A DNA stretch of 64,000 bases. It comes from Limosilactobacillus fermentum (GTDB lineage Bacteria > Bacillota > Bacilli > Lactobacillales > Lactobacillaceae). Positions within the stretch are counted from its first letter, which is position 1, and every line of letters starts with the position of its first letter. Where the stretch lies: positions 648,387 through 712,386 of the forward strand of contig NZ_CP040910.1 in assembly GCF_013394085.1 (NCBI RefSeq), read 5' to 3'. Under the pieces are notes generated by a model, which was given only the letters and a program-made list of their open reading frames with translations, was not told where the DNA came from and ran no database searches. The position numbers and the translations under genes are program-made. Below, in pieces: positions 19,945 through 29,651 of the stretch.

Positions 19945-20625
19945 ATGATTGAAGACTGGCATGCGTTCTTGTTGCCCTATCAACAAGCAGTTAACGAGTT
20001 AAAGGTCAAACTACGGGGAATGCGCAAGCAATACCAAGAGAGCGCCCAACATTCACCCATTGAGTTTGTCACTGGACGGGTAAAACCCGTAGATAGCATT
20101 AAAGAAAAGATGGTTCGTCGTCACGTTTCAGAAGACCGGCTAGAACAAGATATGCAAGACATTGCGGGTTTACGTATCATGTGCCAGTTCGTTGAAGATA
20201 TTTACGCGGTGGTGGACCTACTGCGTGAACGCGGTGATATTGCGATTTTAGAGGAGCGCGATTACGTAACTAACGTTAAACCAAGCGGGTACCGCTCTTA
20301 CCACATTGTAATTGAGTATCCGGTTCAGTTGATCACCGGTGAAAAGAAGATCTTAGCCGAAATTCAGGTGCGGACGCTGGCAATGAACTTTTGGGCCACC
20401 GTGGAACACTCCCTGAACTATAAGTACCAGGGTGACTTTCCGACGAAACTGGCTGATCGCTTGCAACGGGCGGCCGCGGCGGCGTTTAAACTGGACCAAG
20501 AAATGTCTGAAATCAGAGAAGAGATCCAAGAGGCGCAAAACCTCTTTTCTTACGGGAAGTCTTCCGGTTGGGAACGGGCCAGTGGCCGTGACCAGGAAGA
20601 ACAAAATGATAATCACCAAGCTTAA
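19945..20625 (+). CDS. relQ: Small alarmone synthetase, GTP pyrophosphokinase RelQ/YjbM
   Basis: A 226-residue synthetase-only member of the RelA/SpoT family. It transfers pyrophosphate from ATP to GDP or GTP to make (p)ppGpp. The catalytic core includes DIAGLRIMC, the G-loop segment KPSGYRSYH and [22 protein letters not shown]. No HD hydrolase or TGS domain is present, as expected for RelQ, which acts as a tetramer. GGAGGGG precedes the ATG. The nadK gene follows after 14 bases, in the order seen in B. subtilis (yjbM-nadK-yjbO). Confidence 0.93.
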   Translation: MIEDWHAFLLPYQQAVNELKVKLRGMRKQYQESAQHSPIEFVTGRVKPVDSIKEKMVRRHVSEDRLEQDMQDIAGLRIMCQFVEDIYAVVDLLRERGDIAILEERDYVTNVKPSGYRSYHIVIEYPVQLITGEKKILAEIQVRTLAMNFWATVEHSLNYKYQGDFPTKLADRLQRAAAAAFKLDQEMSEIREEIQEAQNLFSYGKSSGWERASGRDQEEQNDNHQA

Positions 20626-20639
20626 GGGGCATAAAAGAG

Positions 20640-21449
20640 ATGAAGATTGCAGTCTACACATACCGATCAACCGAATCAATGCGGGTTCGCCAAGCCATTT
20701 TGGATGGCATTCAAGGGACCCCACTCGAGTATGACGAGGATCACCCAGACATCGTCATTACCATCGGGGGCGACGGAACGCTTTTGTCGGCCTTTCACCG
20801 TTACCAACACCTACTTGATCAAGTACGTTTTGTGGGGATCCACACCGGCCACCTGGGCTTTTACACCGATTGGCGCAATTATGAGGTTCAAGAACTCTTA
20901 AAGAGCCTGCAAAACGATAGCGGCCAGTCGGTGGCCTACCCACTATTAGACATGGAAGCAACGATGAGCGATGGACGGGTCAAACACATTGTGGCCCTAA
21001 ACGAGTCTACTTTGCGTAACATTGTTAAAACAATGGTGTGCGACGTTTACGTTAACGATCAGCTGTTTGAGCGTTTCCGGGGTGATGGACTGTGTATCTC
21101 CACCCCAACCGGTTCAACGGCCTACAACAAATCAGCGGGCGGCGCAATCATGGATCCCAACATCATTGGCTTCCAGTTAGCCGAAATGGCCTCCTTAAAT
21201 AATCGCGTCTTCCGAACGTTAGGGTCGCCGGTCATCTTTGGCACCGATGCTAAACTGACCTTCCGCTTGCGTGATGATTCCTCGGCCGTTTTAACCTGCG
21301 ACCGAGAACAGATGATGTTAGGGCAAGATGATTGGCACCTCCAAGAAATTACCTACCGGGTGGCCAAAGAAAAAATTCACTTTGCCAAGTACCGCCACAA
21401 TAACTTCTTCATGCGGGTGAAGAATTCCTTTATCGGGGAGACCTACTAA
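20640..21449 (+). CDS. nadK: NAD kinase
   Basis: A 269-residue NAD(+)/ATP kinase that makes NADP(+). The GGDGT motif lies at 43-47, and the conserved [15 protein letters not shown] segment is near 155-170. Length matches the family. It overlaps the downstream pseudouridine synthase start (TAATG), so the three genes relQ-nadK-rluD form a compact operon. Confidence 0.95.
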   Translation: MKIAVYTYRSTESMRVRQAILDGIQGTPLEYDEDHPDIVITIGGDGTLLSAFHRYQHLLDQVRFVGIHTGHLGFYTDWRNYEVQELLKSLQNDSGQSVAYPLLDMEATMSDGRVKHIVALNESTLRNIVKTMVCDVYVNDQLFERFRGDGLCISTPTGSTAYNKSAGGAIMDPNIIGFQLAEMASLNNRVFRTLGSPVIFGTDAKLTFRLRDDSSAVLTCDREQMMLGQDDWHLQEITYRVAKEKIHFAKYRHNNFFMRVKNSFIGETY

Positions 21450-22339
21450 TGGAATTTAAGTGGCACTACTTGGGCGAGCAACCACGTCGGTTACGGTCGG
21501 TCTTTCGCTCCTTTGGGGTGACTAATTCGCTACTTAAGGTGGCCATCTTCCATGGCGGTCAGATGAGGATCAATGATCGGGTGGCGTGGGCCATTGACCA
21601 AGTTGAGCCCGGCGACGTGGTTTATTTAGTGGTTCCTAATGAGCCGGCTAATCCCACCATCACGGTCAGTGACCAAACCTTTGAAATCGCTTATGAGGAT
21701 GAAGACTTTTTGGTGATTAACAAGGAGGCCGGCGTGGCCACCGTTCCTGCCCATCACGTCGCCGTCCAAGACAGCCTGGTCAACCGGGTCAAGGGGTATT
21801 ACCAACGGCAAAATTACCCCAATCAAGTGACCCACGTGGCAACCCGCTTGGATAAGGATACGTCGGGGCTAGTGGTTTTTCCAAAGCACCGCTTCGCCCA
21901 CGCAGTCTTAGACCGCCAACTGAAGGCCCGCCAAGTCAAAAAAGAGTACTTGGCAATGGTGCAGGGGAGGTTAACCGTAAGTCATGGTTACATCGACGCC
22001 CCGATCCGCCGGGATCCGGACTCCTTTGTGAAACGGTTGGTGGCTCCGGATGGCAAGGCATCGGCAACCGAATACTGGTGTGAACGGGTGACAGATACGA
22101 CTAGTTTGGTACGAGTCCGCTTACACACGGGCCGGACCCACCAGATTCGGGTCCACTTTTCCTTTTTGGGCCATCCCCTATTGGGAGACGATATGTACGG
22201 GACTGGCTTTGGGATGCCCCGTCAAGCCTTGCATTGTCAACGGGTTAGTTTTTACTCTCCCTTTAAGCAGAAGGTAATTTCCGTCGCCGCCCCACTGCCC
22301 ACGGACTTTCAGCGGGCTGAGGATGAGTGGTTAAACTAA
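21449..22339 (+). CDS. RluA-family pseudouridine synthase (RluD/YjbO-like)
   Basis: A 296-residue pseudouridine synthase with an N-terminal S4-like region and the catalytic block ATRLDKDTSGLVVFPK, whose Asp is the nucleophile. The later RVRLHTGRTHQIRVHF is a further family signature. Members modify 23S rRNA or tRNA uridines; the exact target is not readable. It overlaps nadK by one base and is followed by a strong terminator. Confidence 0.92.
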   Translation: MEFKWHYLGEQPRRLRSVFRSFGVTNSLLKVAIFHGGQMRINDRVAWAIDQVEPGDVVYLVVPNEPANPTITVSDQTFEIAYEDEDFLVINKEAGVATVPAHHVAVQDSLVNRVKGYYQRQNYPNQVTHVATRLDKDTSGLVVFPKHRFAHAVLDRQLKARQVKKEYLAMVQGRLTVSHGYIDAPIRRDPDSFVKRLVAPDGKASATEYWCERVTDTTSLVRVRLHTGRTHQIRVHFSFLGHPLLGDDMYGTGFGMPRQALHCQRVSFYSPFKQKVISVAAPLPTDFQRAEDEWLN

Positions 22340-22377
22340 AAGCCCCCACCTAGTTCGAAGGGAACCGGTGGGGGTTT
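22340..22377. terminator. Terminator after the pseudouridine synthase gene
   Basis: CCCCCACC pairs with GGTGGGGG, followed by TTTGG and preceded by AAAAG. It probably serves both this operon and the convergent lactonase gene. Confidence 0.8.
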
Positions 22378-22395
22378 GGCATGTCTTAGGTGGAC

Positions 22396-23424
22396 TTATT
22401 TAACCCACTGCTTAACGCAGACGGGTTCTGGGCAGGCAACATCTTGTTGAAGTAAGGTTAACTGACCGGTCGTGGTGTCACGAGCGTAGAGGGTTAAGTT
22501 ATCGCCATTTTGGTTGGAGGCAACCAGGAAGGTTTCGTCTTGGCTCAGTTCAAAGTCACGTGGGAAGTCACCAGCCGTGGTGATTGATTGAATGTGACTC
22601 AGGGTTAGGTCATCATTGACGGCAAAAACGGCCAGGGTGTTTTCTCCCCGGTTAGAGGAGTACACGAACTTTCCGTCCGAAGAGATGTGAATGGCGGCGG
22701 CCCCGTTGTGGGCGGTCCAATCGGTCGGAATCGTAGCAACGGTTTGGACGTGACTGAAGCTGCCAGTTTCAGCGTCGTACTTAAGGACTTCCAGCTTGGA
22801 ACTCAGTTCACCCAAAACGTAGGCAACTTGACCGTTGGGGTGGAAGACGAGGTGCCGGGTCCCAAAGCCAGCCTCTGACTGGTAGCGGGATGCTTGGGTG
22901 AGCTTACCGTCGTCGCTAACGTCATAAACGACCACTAGGTCCATTCCTAGGTCACAGACGGCCAGGCGCTTGTCAGGCGTCAAGTCGGCATAGTGAGCGT
23001 GGGGAGCGTCTTGTTCCGGCTTCGGCCCACATTCGCCTTGGTGAGTCACCTCATCGGTTTGGGTCAGGGTGCCGTCAGAAGCAACCTTAAAGACCGTTAC
23101 CGTTCCCTTGTGGTAATTGGCGCTGTATAGCAACTTCCGGTCTTGGTCGTAACCCACGTAGGCCGGTGGCGCCCCCGCCCCCAGCTTTTGGTCGATTAAT
23201 TCGGCTTGACCATCCTTTAATTGGTAAGAGGCCACGCCCCCCAGGTCACCGTCTTGCTTGATGGCGAAAACCCGGTCGCCGACTTGTTGTAAGTAGGCCG
23301 GTTTTTGGGAGGTAGCCACGAGGCGGACATTTTCCAGTTGCTGGTGGTCGTGATTCAAGGTGACGGCGTACATCCCCTTGCTAGTCTTGCTAGTGTAAGT
23401 TCCAATCAAAAAGTCTTCGTTCAC
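22396..23424 (-). CDS. Lactonase family protein (6-phosphogluconolactonase-like, seven-bladed propeller)
   Basis: A 342-residue protein of the YkgB/Pgl lactonase family, with repeated blades such as HISSDGKFVYSSNRGENTLAVF and the conserved DAPHAHYADLTPDKRLAVCDLG segment. Characterised relatives hydrolyse 6-phosphogluconolactone in the oxidative pentose phosphate route, which feeds the phosphoketolase pathway of heterofermenters. The GTG at 23424 sits 8 bases after AAGGAG; the frame continues to 23469 but without a site. The role is inferred from family. Confidence 0.82.
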   Translation of the reverse strand: MNEDFLIGTYTSKTSKGMYAVTLNHDHQQLENVRLVATSQKPAYLQQVGDRVFAIKQDGDLGGVASYQLKDGQAELIDQKLGAGAPPAYVGYDQDRKLLYSANYHKGTVTVFKVASDGTLTQTDEVTHQGECGPKPEQDAPHAHYADLTPDKRLAVCDLGMDLVVVYDVSDDGKLTQASRYQSEAGFGTRHLVFHPNGQVAYVLGELSSKLEVLKYDAETGSFSHVQTVATIPTDWTAHNGAAAIHISSDGKFVYSSNRGENTLAVFAVNDDLTLSHIQSITTAGDFPRDFELSQDETFLVASNQNGDNLTLYARDTTTGQLTLLQQDVACPEPVCVKQWVK

Positions 23425-23535
23425 GATAGTCACTCCTTTGTTAGTTTCATCACTAATAATAGCAGTCACCGCCTCAATACGCTAGGGGAAACCAGTTGCC
23501 AACCTAACTAGTTAGTAGAAAGGATCGATAGTAAA

Positions 23536-24390
23536 GTGAAAAAAATTGCGCGGGCCATTCAGTGGGTGCAAAACCACCCGGGTCTCTTTATCTGCCCCGT
23601 TTGCGGCGATCAGGACTTGCGGGTGGAAGCAAGTTCGTTAGTTTGCGCTGCCGGGCACCGAACCGATTTTAACAAGCACGGGTTCTTGTACTTTTTGCAG
23701 GGAAAGAGCAATGATGAGTACGACCGGTCGATGCTGACTGAGCGGCGCCGGTTGCTAGAGGCGGGGTTATTCATGCCGATGGTTGAGGCGGTAGCTAATC
23801 AATTGCCGGTGGGGTCGCAAACCATCTTAGACGTGGGAACTGGCGAAGGGACCCCGCTCCTACAGTTGGCAAAGCTTCGCAAGGAAGACGACACCTTGGT
23901 GGGTTTTGATATTTCCAAGGCGGGTATCCAGTTGGCGACCCAGCTAGACTTTGGGGGCTTCTTTTGTGTGGCCGACCTGCGTCACCTCCCGTTTAATGCG
24001 GGGGCGTTTAGCGCCGTGATTGAATTCTTTTCGCCGTCTGACTATCGGGAGTTTGACCGGGTCTTAGCCCCTAACGCGACCCTAATCAAGGTGATCCCCA
24101 ACTCCGGCTACCTGGCAGAGTTGCGCCACCTCTTGTACGGAAAAACGGGTCGGCACGCCGAATACGATAACCAACCGGTGGTGGACCTGTTCATGCACCA
24201 CTATCCGGGGGCTAAGCAGGTCCCGGTTCGTTACCAATTCCCGTTGCCAAGCGAACTTCGGTGGGCAATGGTTGAAATGTCACCGCTGCATTGGGGAAAG
24301 GAGGCCCGTCCCATTGCTGAACTGGACCTTGGCCAACTGACTCACGTCACGGTGGACGTGACCGTTTTGGTCGGCGAAAAAAGATCGTAA
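23536..24390 (+). CDS. RlmA-type 23S rRNA guanine-N1 methyltransferase (putative RNA methyltransferase)
   Basis: A 284-residue protein with an N-terminal zinc ribbon (CPVCGDQDLR ... LVCAAGH), then a Rossmann methyltransferase with ILDVGTGEGTPL as the SAM motif and EFFSP in the active-site position. This arrangement matches RlmA(I/II), which methylates G745 or G748 of 23S rRNA. Which base is modified cannot be told. The start is GTG, after AAAGGA. Confidence 0.85.
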   Translation: MKKIARAIQWVQNHPGLFICPVCGDQDLRVEASSLVCAAGHRTDFNKHGFLYFLQGKSNDEYDRSMLTERRRLLEAGLFMPMVEAVANQLPVGSQTILDVGTGEGTPLLQLAKLRKEDDTLVGFDISKAGIQLATQLDFGGFFCVADLRHLPFNAGAFSAVIEFFSPSDYREFDRVLAPNATLIKVIPNSGYLAELRHLLYGKTGRHAEYDNQPVVDLFMHHYPGAKQVPVRYQFPLPSELRWAMVEMSPLHWGKEARPIAELDLGQLTHVTVDVTVLVGEKRS

Positions 24391-24475
24391 TTTACTAGCA
24401 ATCCCCAACGAGTGTGTTAAAATAACCTTTAGAAATCATTTAGTAGATGACATCGAGCAATCGTTGGTATTTATT

Positions 24476-24537
24476 AAAGAGCACTTCATTAAAGCAGCGT
24501 TTCGCCGTGGCTACACCGAGACCCTGCTTTTTTTGTA
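24476..24537 (+). terminator. Long-stem terminator or attenuator between rlmA and trmL
   Basis: AAAGCAG pairs with CTGCTTT, and an inner GTTTCG/CGAGAC and GTG/CAC extend the stem; a T-run follows. It ends 20-25 bases before the trmL start. An extended -10-like TGTTAAAAT at about 24415-24423 lies upstream. It may therefore sit in the trmL leader rather than only end rlmA. Confidence 0.65.
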
Positions 24538-24561
24538 TTTTAAACGCTGAAAGGATTCACG

Positions 24562-25068
24562 ATGACAAATCACATTGTATTATTTGAGCCCCTTTTTCCA
24601 GCTAACACCGGTAATATTGCTAGAACCTGTGCGGGGACTGATACCGTCTTACACCTCATTAAGCCGCTGGGCTTTTCGACCGATGATAAACATATGAAGC
24701 GGGCCGGCCTGGATTACTGGGACAAGGTGAAGGTGGTTTACCACGATGACCTAGTGGCCTTTTTGGATTCAATTGACCTAGACCACCTCTACATCGCCTC
24801 TAAGTTTGCCGAACGCGATTATAGTGAGGTGGACTACACCATCGCCGGGGACCACTACTTCTTGTTCGGTAAGGAAACGACCGGGTTGCCAGAGGGTTTC
24901 ATGCGCCGTTATCCTGAAAAAGCAATCCGAATTCCTCAAGATGACAACAACATCCGGGCGCTCAACCTGTCCAATACCGCGGCAATTGTGATTTATGAGG
25001 CCCTGCGCCAACAAGGCTTCCCGAACCTCGCCCGGGTGCACAAGTACCCATTTGATAAGTTAAAGTAG
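24562..25068 (+). CDS. trmL: tRNA (cytidine(34)-2'-O)-methyltransferase TrmL
   Basis: A 168-residue SPOUT-fold enzyme that methylates the wobble ribose of tRNA-Leu isoacceptors using SAM. Family blocks are visible: FEPLFPANTGNIARTC at the N-terminus, LFGKETTGLP (knot region) and IRALNLSNTAAIVIYEALRQ at the C-terminus. GAAAGGA precedes the ATG. The tRNA-Leu(TAA) gene at 11607 encodes a likely substrate. Confidence 0.93.
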   Translation: MTNHIVLFEPLFPANTGNIARTCAGTDTVLHLIKPLGFSTDDKHMKRAGLDYWDKVKVVYHDDLVAFLDSIDLDHLYIASKFAERDYSEVDYTIAGDHYFLFGKETTGLPEGFMRRYPEKAIRIPQDDNNIRALNLSNTAAIVIYEALRQQGFPNLARVHKYPFDKLK

Positions 25069-25077
25069 GGGGAAATT

Positions 25078-27387
25078 ATGGCACGCAAAGCACGGACAAC
25101 GACCCGACCGCGGGCAAAGGCCAAGCCCAAGGTGCAAAACCGGTTGGTCAAGAGCCTGAGTGGGATTTTGGCGATCCTGATTTTGCTAGTCGGCCTCTTT
25201 AAACTAGGCATCATTGGTACCCTAGTGATGGGGTTATTTGAACTGATCGGCGGGGAAACGGCCCCGGAACTGATGGTAGTGGCCATTATTTATTGCCTGG
25301 GCTTGACTTTATACGGACGCTTCCCCCGTGTGAAGGTCCGCTGGTTAAGCGGGGCGGTGCTCTTTTACGCCGGCCTCTTATTGGCCCTGCACGTGGCGAT
25401 GTTTGACAGTTTAAACGCCCATAGTCATTACTTATTAACCACTTGGAATAGCCTGAATCGAGCGATTATTAATGGCGACACCACCGTGGCGATTGGTGGG
25501 GGACTATTAGGGGGGCTTTTGTATAGCGGTACCGTTTATTTGGTGGCTGATTTGGGCGCCCAAGTGTTGGCCTGGCTGTTGATGTTGGTCGGGGTCGTCG
25601 TTTTCTTCGACCTCCCGTGGCACCGTGTGATTGACGGGTTGGCAACCCTCGTGAGCGCCGCCATTGCTAAGTACCGGGCCAAGCAAAAGGAGGCCCGGCA
25701 AGCACCAATTAAGTCCCGGGTTCAACAGCGCCACCAATCGGGGCTGCTAGCACGCTTTAAGGACCACCGCCCCTCGCCAAGGACCGAGGACAAGGACCTG
25801 CCGGAACCAATCGCCGATCAACCACCACAAGGCAACGAATCGGCAGCGGCCGTTGCTCCGAGCCCGAGCCCGGCCCCTGCGCCTAAGATCATGGTAGCGG
25901 GGCAACCGAAGCCTAGCGAACCAGCGAGCGACGCGGGGGCGGAACCGGAATTAGCCGGGGCCAACGGTCAAGGCGATGACGAAGACTACCAATTGCCGCC
26001 AACCACGCTTTTAACCGAGGTGGCCCCTACCGACCAAACCAAGGATTTGGAGGCAATCAAGGAAAACACCAGCACCCTGCAAGACACCTTGCAATCCTTT
26101 GGGGTCGAGGCCACGGTGGAAAATGTTAGCTTAGGACCGTCCGTGACGAAGTACGAGCTTCGCCCAGCCGTCGGGGTGAAGGTAGCGAAAATTACCCACC
26201 TGGCCGATGACTTGGCCTTAGCCCTGGCGGCTAAAGACATCCGGATCGAAGCGCCGATCCCGGGTAAGTCGTTGGTCGGAATTGAAGTCCCGAACCAAAA
26301 GATCGCCACGGTGGGCTTCCGCTCCTTAGAAGAGGCCACCCCCAACGATGGCCGACCGCTAGCGGTGCCACTCGGGCGGACCGTTTCGGGTGACGTAATG
26401 GTCGCCGATCTGACCAAGATGCCCCACCTCTTGATCGCCGGGGCGACCGGGAGCGGGAAATCAGTGGCAATTAACGTCATTTTGACTAGTATTTTATTTA
26501 AGGCCAAGCCTAGCCAGGTGAAGATGCTCTTGATTGACCCTAAGAAGGTGGAACTCTCTGTCTACAATGGGATCCCTCACCTGCTATCGCCCGTAGTTTC
26601 CGACCCCAAAAAGGCGGCCCGGGCCCTGGCTAAAGTAGTGGCGGAAATGGAACGCCGCTACGAGCTGTTTGCCGCCTTTGGGATCCGCAACCTAGCTGGC
26701 TATAACCAACGGGTGACTAAGGAAGAAGACGATGAACACCACCCGCTACCGTTGATTCTCGTCGTCGTGGATGAATTAGCCGACCTGATGATGACGGTTT
26801 CCCATGACGTTGAAGACGCGATCGTACGGATTGCCCAAATGGGTCGGGCGGCCGGTATCCACATGATTATCGCCACCCAACGCCCCTCCGTGGACGTAAT
26901 TACCGGGCTAATCAAGGCCAACGTCCCGTCCCGGATTGCCTTTGCGGTCTCGTCCGGGGTGGATTCGCGGACAATCTTAGACGCTAACGGGGCGGAGCGA
27001 CTGTTAGGGCGCGGGGACATGCTCTTCCAGCCGATCGACAAGAACAAGCCGATTCGGGTTCAGGGGGCCTTTATTTCCGACCAAGACGTTGAGGCGGTCG
27101 TCAACTTCATTAAAGAGGAGCGCCCAGCTGAATACGACGAAGCGATGGTGGTGTCCGATGCCGAAATGGAAGCGGCCCAGGAAGCGGAAGATACGGATCC
27201 GCTGTTTGATGAGGCGCTGGACTTTGTTACCGACCAGCAGCGGGCCTCGACGTCAATGATTCAACGTCGGTTCCGGATTGGCTATAACCGGGCGGCCCGA
27301 ATCCTAGATGAAATGGAGCAGCGGGGTTACGTTTCACCAGCCAACGGTGCCAAACCCCGTGAGGTCTACCGGCAACCAGAAGAATAA
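25078..27387 (+). CDS. ftsK: DNA translocase FtsK/SpoIIIE
   Basis: A 769-residue septal DNA pump that moves chromosome ends out of the closing septum. There are about four N-terminal membrane helices (about residues 24-190), a Pro/Ala-rich charged linker to about 300, then the motor. Walker A is GATGSGKS at 455-462 and Walker B LILVVVDELADL is near 560. A C-terminal winged-helix gamma domain (RASTSMIQRRFRIGYNRAARILD) reads KOPS/SRS-type sequences. It lies 9 bases after trmL and ends in a strong bidirectional terminator. Confidence 0.95.
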   Translation: MARKARTTTRPRAKAKPKVQNRLVKSLSGILAILILLVGLFKLGIIGTLVMGLFELIGGETAPELMVVAIIYCLGLTLYGRFPRVKVRWLSGAVLFYAGLLLALHVAMFDSLNAHSHYLLTTWNSLNRAIINGDTTVAIGGGLLGGLLYSGTVYLVADLGAQVLAWLLMLVGVVVFFDLPWHRVIDGLATLVSAAIAKYRAKQKEARQAPIKSRVQQRHQSGLLARFKDHRPSPRTEDKDLPEPIADQPPQGNESAAAVAPSPSPAPAPKIMVAGQPKPSEPASDAGAEPELAGANGQGDDEDYQLPPTTLLTEVAPTDQTKDLEAIKENTSTLQDTLQSFGVEATVENVSLGPSVTKYELRPAVGVKVAKITHLADDLALALAAKDIRIEAPIPGKSLVGIEVPNQKIATVGFRSLEEATPNDGRPLAVPLGRTVSGDVMVADLTKMPHLLIAGATGSGKSVAINVILTSILFKAKPSQVKMLLIDPKKVELSVYNGIPHLLSPVVSDPKKAARALAKVVAEMERRYELFAAFGIRNLAGYNQRVTKEEDDEHHPLPLILVVVDELADLMMTVSHDVEDAIVRIAQMGRAAGIHMIIATQRPSVDVITGLIKANVPSRIAFAVSSGVDSRTILDANGAERLLGRGDMLFQPIDKNKPIRVQGAFISDQDVEAVVNFIKEERPAEYDEAMVVSDAEMEAAQEAEDTDPLFDEALDFVTDQQRASTSMIQRRFRIGYNRAARILDEMEQRGYVSPANGAKPREVYRQPEE

Positions 27388-27430
27388 AAAACAACCTCAG
27401 CTTATTGGCCGCGTTTTCTGTCTAACATTC

Positions 27431-27487
27431 GTAAATACAATAAGGGGCTAGGAGAAAGTACGGTTTCTCCTAGCCCCTTATTGTATT
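27431..27487. terminator. Long perfect-stem bidirectional terminator
   Basis: AATACAATAAGGGGCTAGG... pairs with its exact complement up to ATTGTATT: a 24-bp stem with loop GTACGG. It separates ftsK from the convergent DUF4044 gene. The motif CTGTCTAACATTCG lies just to its left (27419-27432). Confidence 0.85.
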
Positions 27488-27521
27488 CTAGTTTATTTCC
27501 CACTTGCTTCGTTGACTAGGC

Positions 27522-27638
27522 CTAGAGCAAGCCTAACGAAACGATTGCCCCGAAGATCAAAGAACCGAGCATGGCGATTAACATCAGCCAAACGGCGACC
27601 ATGGTGATCTTTTGGAAGCGGGTTTTCTTTTTTGGCAT
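27522..27638 (-). CDS. DUF4044 family membrane microprotein
   Basis: A 38-residue protein: a basic start (MPKKKTRFQKIT) followed by one hydrophobic helix (about residues 13-38). It matches DUF4044, a small family of unknown function often located beside mraZ or ftsK in lactobacilli. GGAG lies about 10 bases before the ATG at 27638. The stop is TAG at 27522-27524. Confidence 0.78.
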   Translation of the reverse strand: MPKKKTRFQKITMVAVWLMLIAMLGSLIFGAIVSLGLL

Positions 27639-27753
27639 TACAAGTTCACTCCATCTTCATTTGCTTTTCGTTAAGTGTACCGCAACCTAGTCGTTAAGAT
27701 CAAATTAGAGCCCATTGTGTGGTAGAATTAACGGGATTGTAAGAGAGGATGCG

Positions 27754-28101
27754 GTGCGCGTGAAAAACATTATTACTGAATTGGTGATGCTAGTGGGCTA
27801 TGGCCTGGTTGAATGGTTGGTCAATCGTTTAATTCGTCGGCAAAAGAAGCCGGTTCACCTGTTGTGGGTTTGGACAACATTATTAATAATTAGTTGCCTA
27901 ATCAACCTGACTTTTTACTGGTTTGCCTATCCAGTGATTATTTGGATGTTGATCGGAATTGGACTGGTGATCCACCAGTTGTGGACCAGTCACCAGTTCT
28001 TGTACCAACGGTTTTGGCCGCGCTTTTGGCAACTGACGGTGTTTTTTTGGCTCGTTGCCTTCGTGCTATCGCTGTTGGGTAACCGACTACCAGTGGTTTA
28101 A
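27754..28101 (+). CDS. DUF3397 family membrane protein
   Basis: A protein of about 115 residues with four predicted membrane helices, matching DUF3397, which precedes mraZ in many lactobacilli; the function is unknown. Two in-frame GTG codons are possible starts: 27754 (5 bases after GAGAGG) and 27760. The frame also extends to 27715 without a convincing site. A strong terminator follows, so it is not co-transcribed with mraZ. Confidence 0.75.
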   Translation: MRVKNIITELVMLVGYGLVEWLVNRLIRRQKKPVHLLWVWTTLLIISCLINLTFYWFAYPVIIWMLIGIGLVIHQLWTSHQFLYQRFWPRFWQLTVFFWLVAFVLSLLGNRLPVV

Positions 28102-28104
28102 GTA

Positions 28105-28153
28105 GGAGTGGAAAATGACCCGGGGGACCGGTGGTTGTTGTCCACTCCTTTTT
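28105..28153 (+). terminator. Terminator between DUF3397 and mraZ
   Basis: GGAGTGGA (28105-28112) pairs with TCCACTCC (28141-28148), followed by TTTTTC. Confidence 0.85.
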
Positions 28154-28178
28154 CTTAAGGAATTAATTATTGGTACCC

Positions 28179-28213
28179 GTGGTGAGAAGTGGGGGAATGT
28201 GGTAGACTGTTGG
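28179..28213 (+). promoter_or_regulatory. mraZ promoter with MraZ-binding direct repeats
   Basis: GTGGT, GTGGG, GTGGT and GTTGG start at 28179, 28189, 28199 and 28209, exactly 10 bases apart. MraZ is known to bind short TGGG-type repeats spaced by 5 bases upstream of its own gene. The third repeat overlaps an extended -10 (TGG then TAGACT at 28203-28208), so binding should block transcription of the division cluster. Confidence 0.75.
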
Positions 28214-28242
28214 TGTAGTTTTTAATTTGGGGGTGAGACGCC

Positions 28243-28674
28243 GTGTTCATGGGTGAATACACGCATACAATCGACGACAAGGGCCGGCTGATCATCCCTG
28301 CCAAGTTCCGCTCCCAGTTGGGTGATGATTTCATTATCACCCGGGGGTTGGATCATTGTTTATATGGCTACCCATTAATCGAGTGGCAAGCCGTTCAACA
28401 ACGGCTGGCTAGCTTACCATCGACCAACGCGAACGCCCGTAAGTTAGTGCGGTATTTTTATTCCGCGGCCTGCGAGTGTCAGTTTGATAAACAAGGGCGG
28501 GTCAACTTACCGGCCAACTTAATGCAACACGCCTACTTAGAGCGGGATTGTGTTGTAATTGGGGTCGCCTCCCACTTTGAAATTTGGGACGCCGAGCGGT
28601 GGGCAAGTTACCAGGATGCTGCAGCAAGCGATTTTGACCAGTTAGCAGCTGGTTTTGATGGGCTTAGCTTTTAG
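28243..28674 (+). CDS. mraZ: Division/cell wall cluster transcriptional repressor MraZ
   Basis: A 143-residue protein with two AbrB-like SpoVT domains, each with the DxxGR signature: [19 protein letters not shown] near the N-terminus and [15 protein letters not shown] near residue 85. It starts MFMGEY, the common family start, with GTG at 28243 after GGGGGTGAG. It is the first gene of the dcw cluster and probably represses it through the repeats just upstream. Confidence 0.95.
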   Translation: MFMGEYTHTIDDKGRLIIPAKFRSQLGDDFIITRGLDHCLYGYPLIEWQAVQQRLASLPSTNANARKLVRYFYSAACECQFDKQGRVNLPANLMQHAYLERDCVVIGVASHFEIWDAERWASYQDAAASDFDQLAAGFDGLSF

Positions 28675-28688
28675 AAAGGAGGAACGAG

Positions 28689-29633
28689 ATGGCAGAATTT
28701 AACCACGTAACCGTGCTACTTCACGAAGCGGTGGCGGGGCTTGCCATTCAGCCAGCGGGTGTCTACGTTGACGCCACGTTAGGTGGTGGTGGTCACAGTG
28801 GCGAGATCTTAAAACAACTCACCAGTGGTCACCTGTACTCCTTTGACCAGGATGAAACGGCGATCCACTATAACCAAGCTAACTTAGGCCCGGCGATTGA
28901 AGAGGGAAAACTAACCTTAATGCAGACCAATTTCCGGAACTTAAAGCAGGCCCTAGCTGATCAGGGAGTCACAGCAATTGACGGGATCGTTTACGACCTT
29001 GGGGTATCATCACCCCAATTCGATGATGCCAAGCGGGGCTTTTCCTATCAACACGATGCCCCATTGGATATGCGGATGAACCAAGACCAGCCCTTATCGG
29101 CTTACCAGGTCGTTAACGAATGGTCATACCAAGAACTAGTCCGGATCCTCTACCGCTACGGGGAAGAGAAGTTTGCCAAGCAAATTGCCCGGGCCATTGA
29201 ACGGGCGCGCCAAAAGCAACCGATCCAAACGACGATGGAGCTAGCCAACATCGTTAAGGAGGCGATCCCCGCCGCGGCTCGTCGCCACGGGGGGCATCCG
29301 GCTAAGAAGAGTTTTCAGGCAATTCGGATCGCCGTCAACGACGAGCTAGGGGCGCTGGAGGATTCTTTAGAACAGGCCCTGGCGCTCTTAAAAGTTGGTG
29401 GTCGGATTTCCGTGATCACCTTCCAGTCCTTAGAGGACCGCTTGGTGAAAACAATGTTTAAAGAGGCAACTAGTTTACCGGACTTACCGCCGGGCCTGCC
29501 GGTTATTCCAGCGGACGCCCAGCCCGACTTTAAATTGATCAACAAAAAACCAGTGCTCCCAACCGAAGACGAATTGAAGGTTAACCACCGGGCGCACAGT
29601 GCTAAACTTCGCGTGATTGAAAGACTTAAATAA
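28689..29633 (+). CDS. rsmH: 16S rRNA (cytosine(1402)-N(4))-methyltransferase RsmH
   Basis: A 314-residue enzyme (MraW) that methylates C1402 in the ribosomal P site. The SAM motif [15 protein letters not shown] is at about 27-41, [22 protein letters not shown] is the family block, and [17 protein letters not shown] lies near the C-terminus. AGGAGG precedes the ATG by 7 bases. It is tightly linked to mraZ and ftsL. Confidence 0.96.
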   Translation: MAEFNHVTVLLHEAVAGLAIQPAGVYVDATLGGGGHSGEILKQLTSGHLYSFDQDETAIHYNQANLGPAIEEGKLTLMQTNFRNLKQALADQGVTAIDGIVYDLGVSSPQFDDAKRGFSYQHDAPLDMRMNQDQPLSAYQVVNEWSYQELVRILYRYGEEKFAKQIARAIERARQKQPIQTTMELANIVKEAIPAAARRHGGHPAKKSFQAIRIAVNDELGALEDSLEQALALLKVGGRISVITFQSLEDRLVKTMFKEATSLPDLPPGLPVIPADAQPDFKLINKKPVLPTEDELKVNHRAHSAKLRVIERLK

Positions 29634-29651
29634 AGATAGGTAGTGGAAAAC

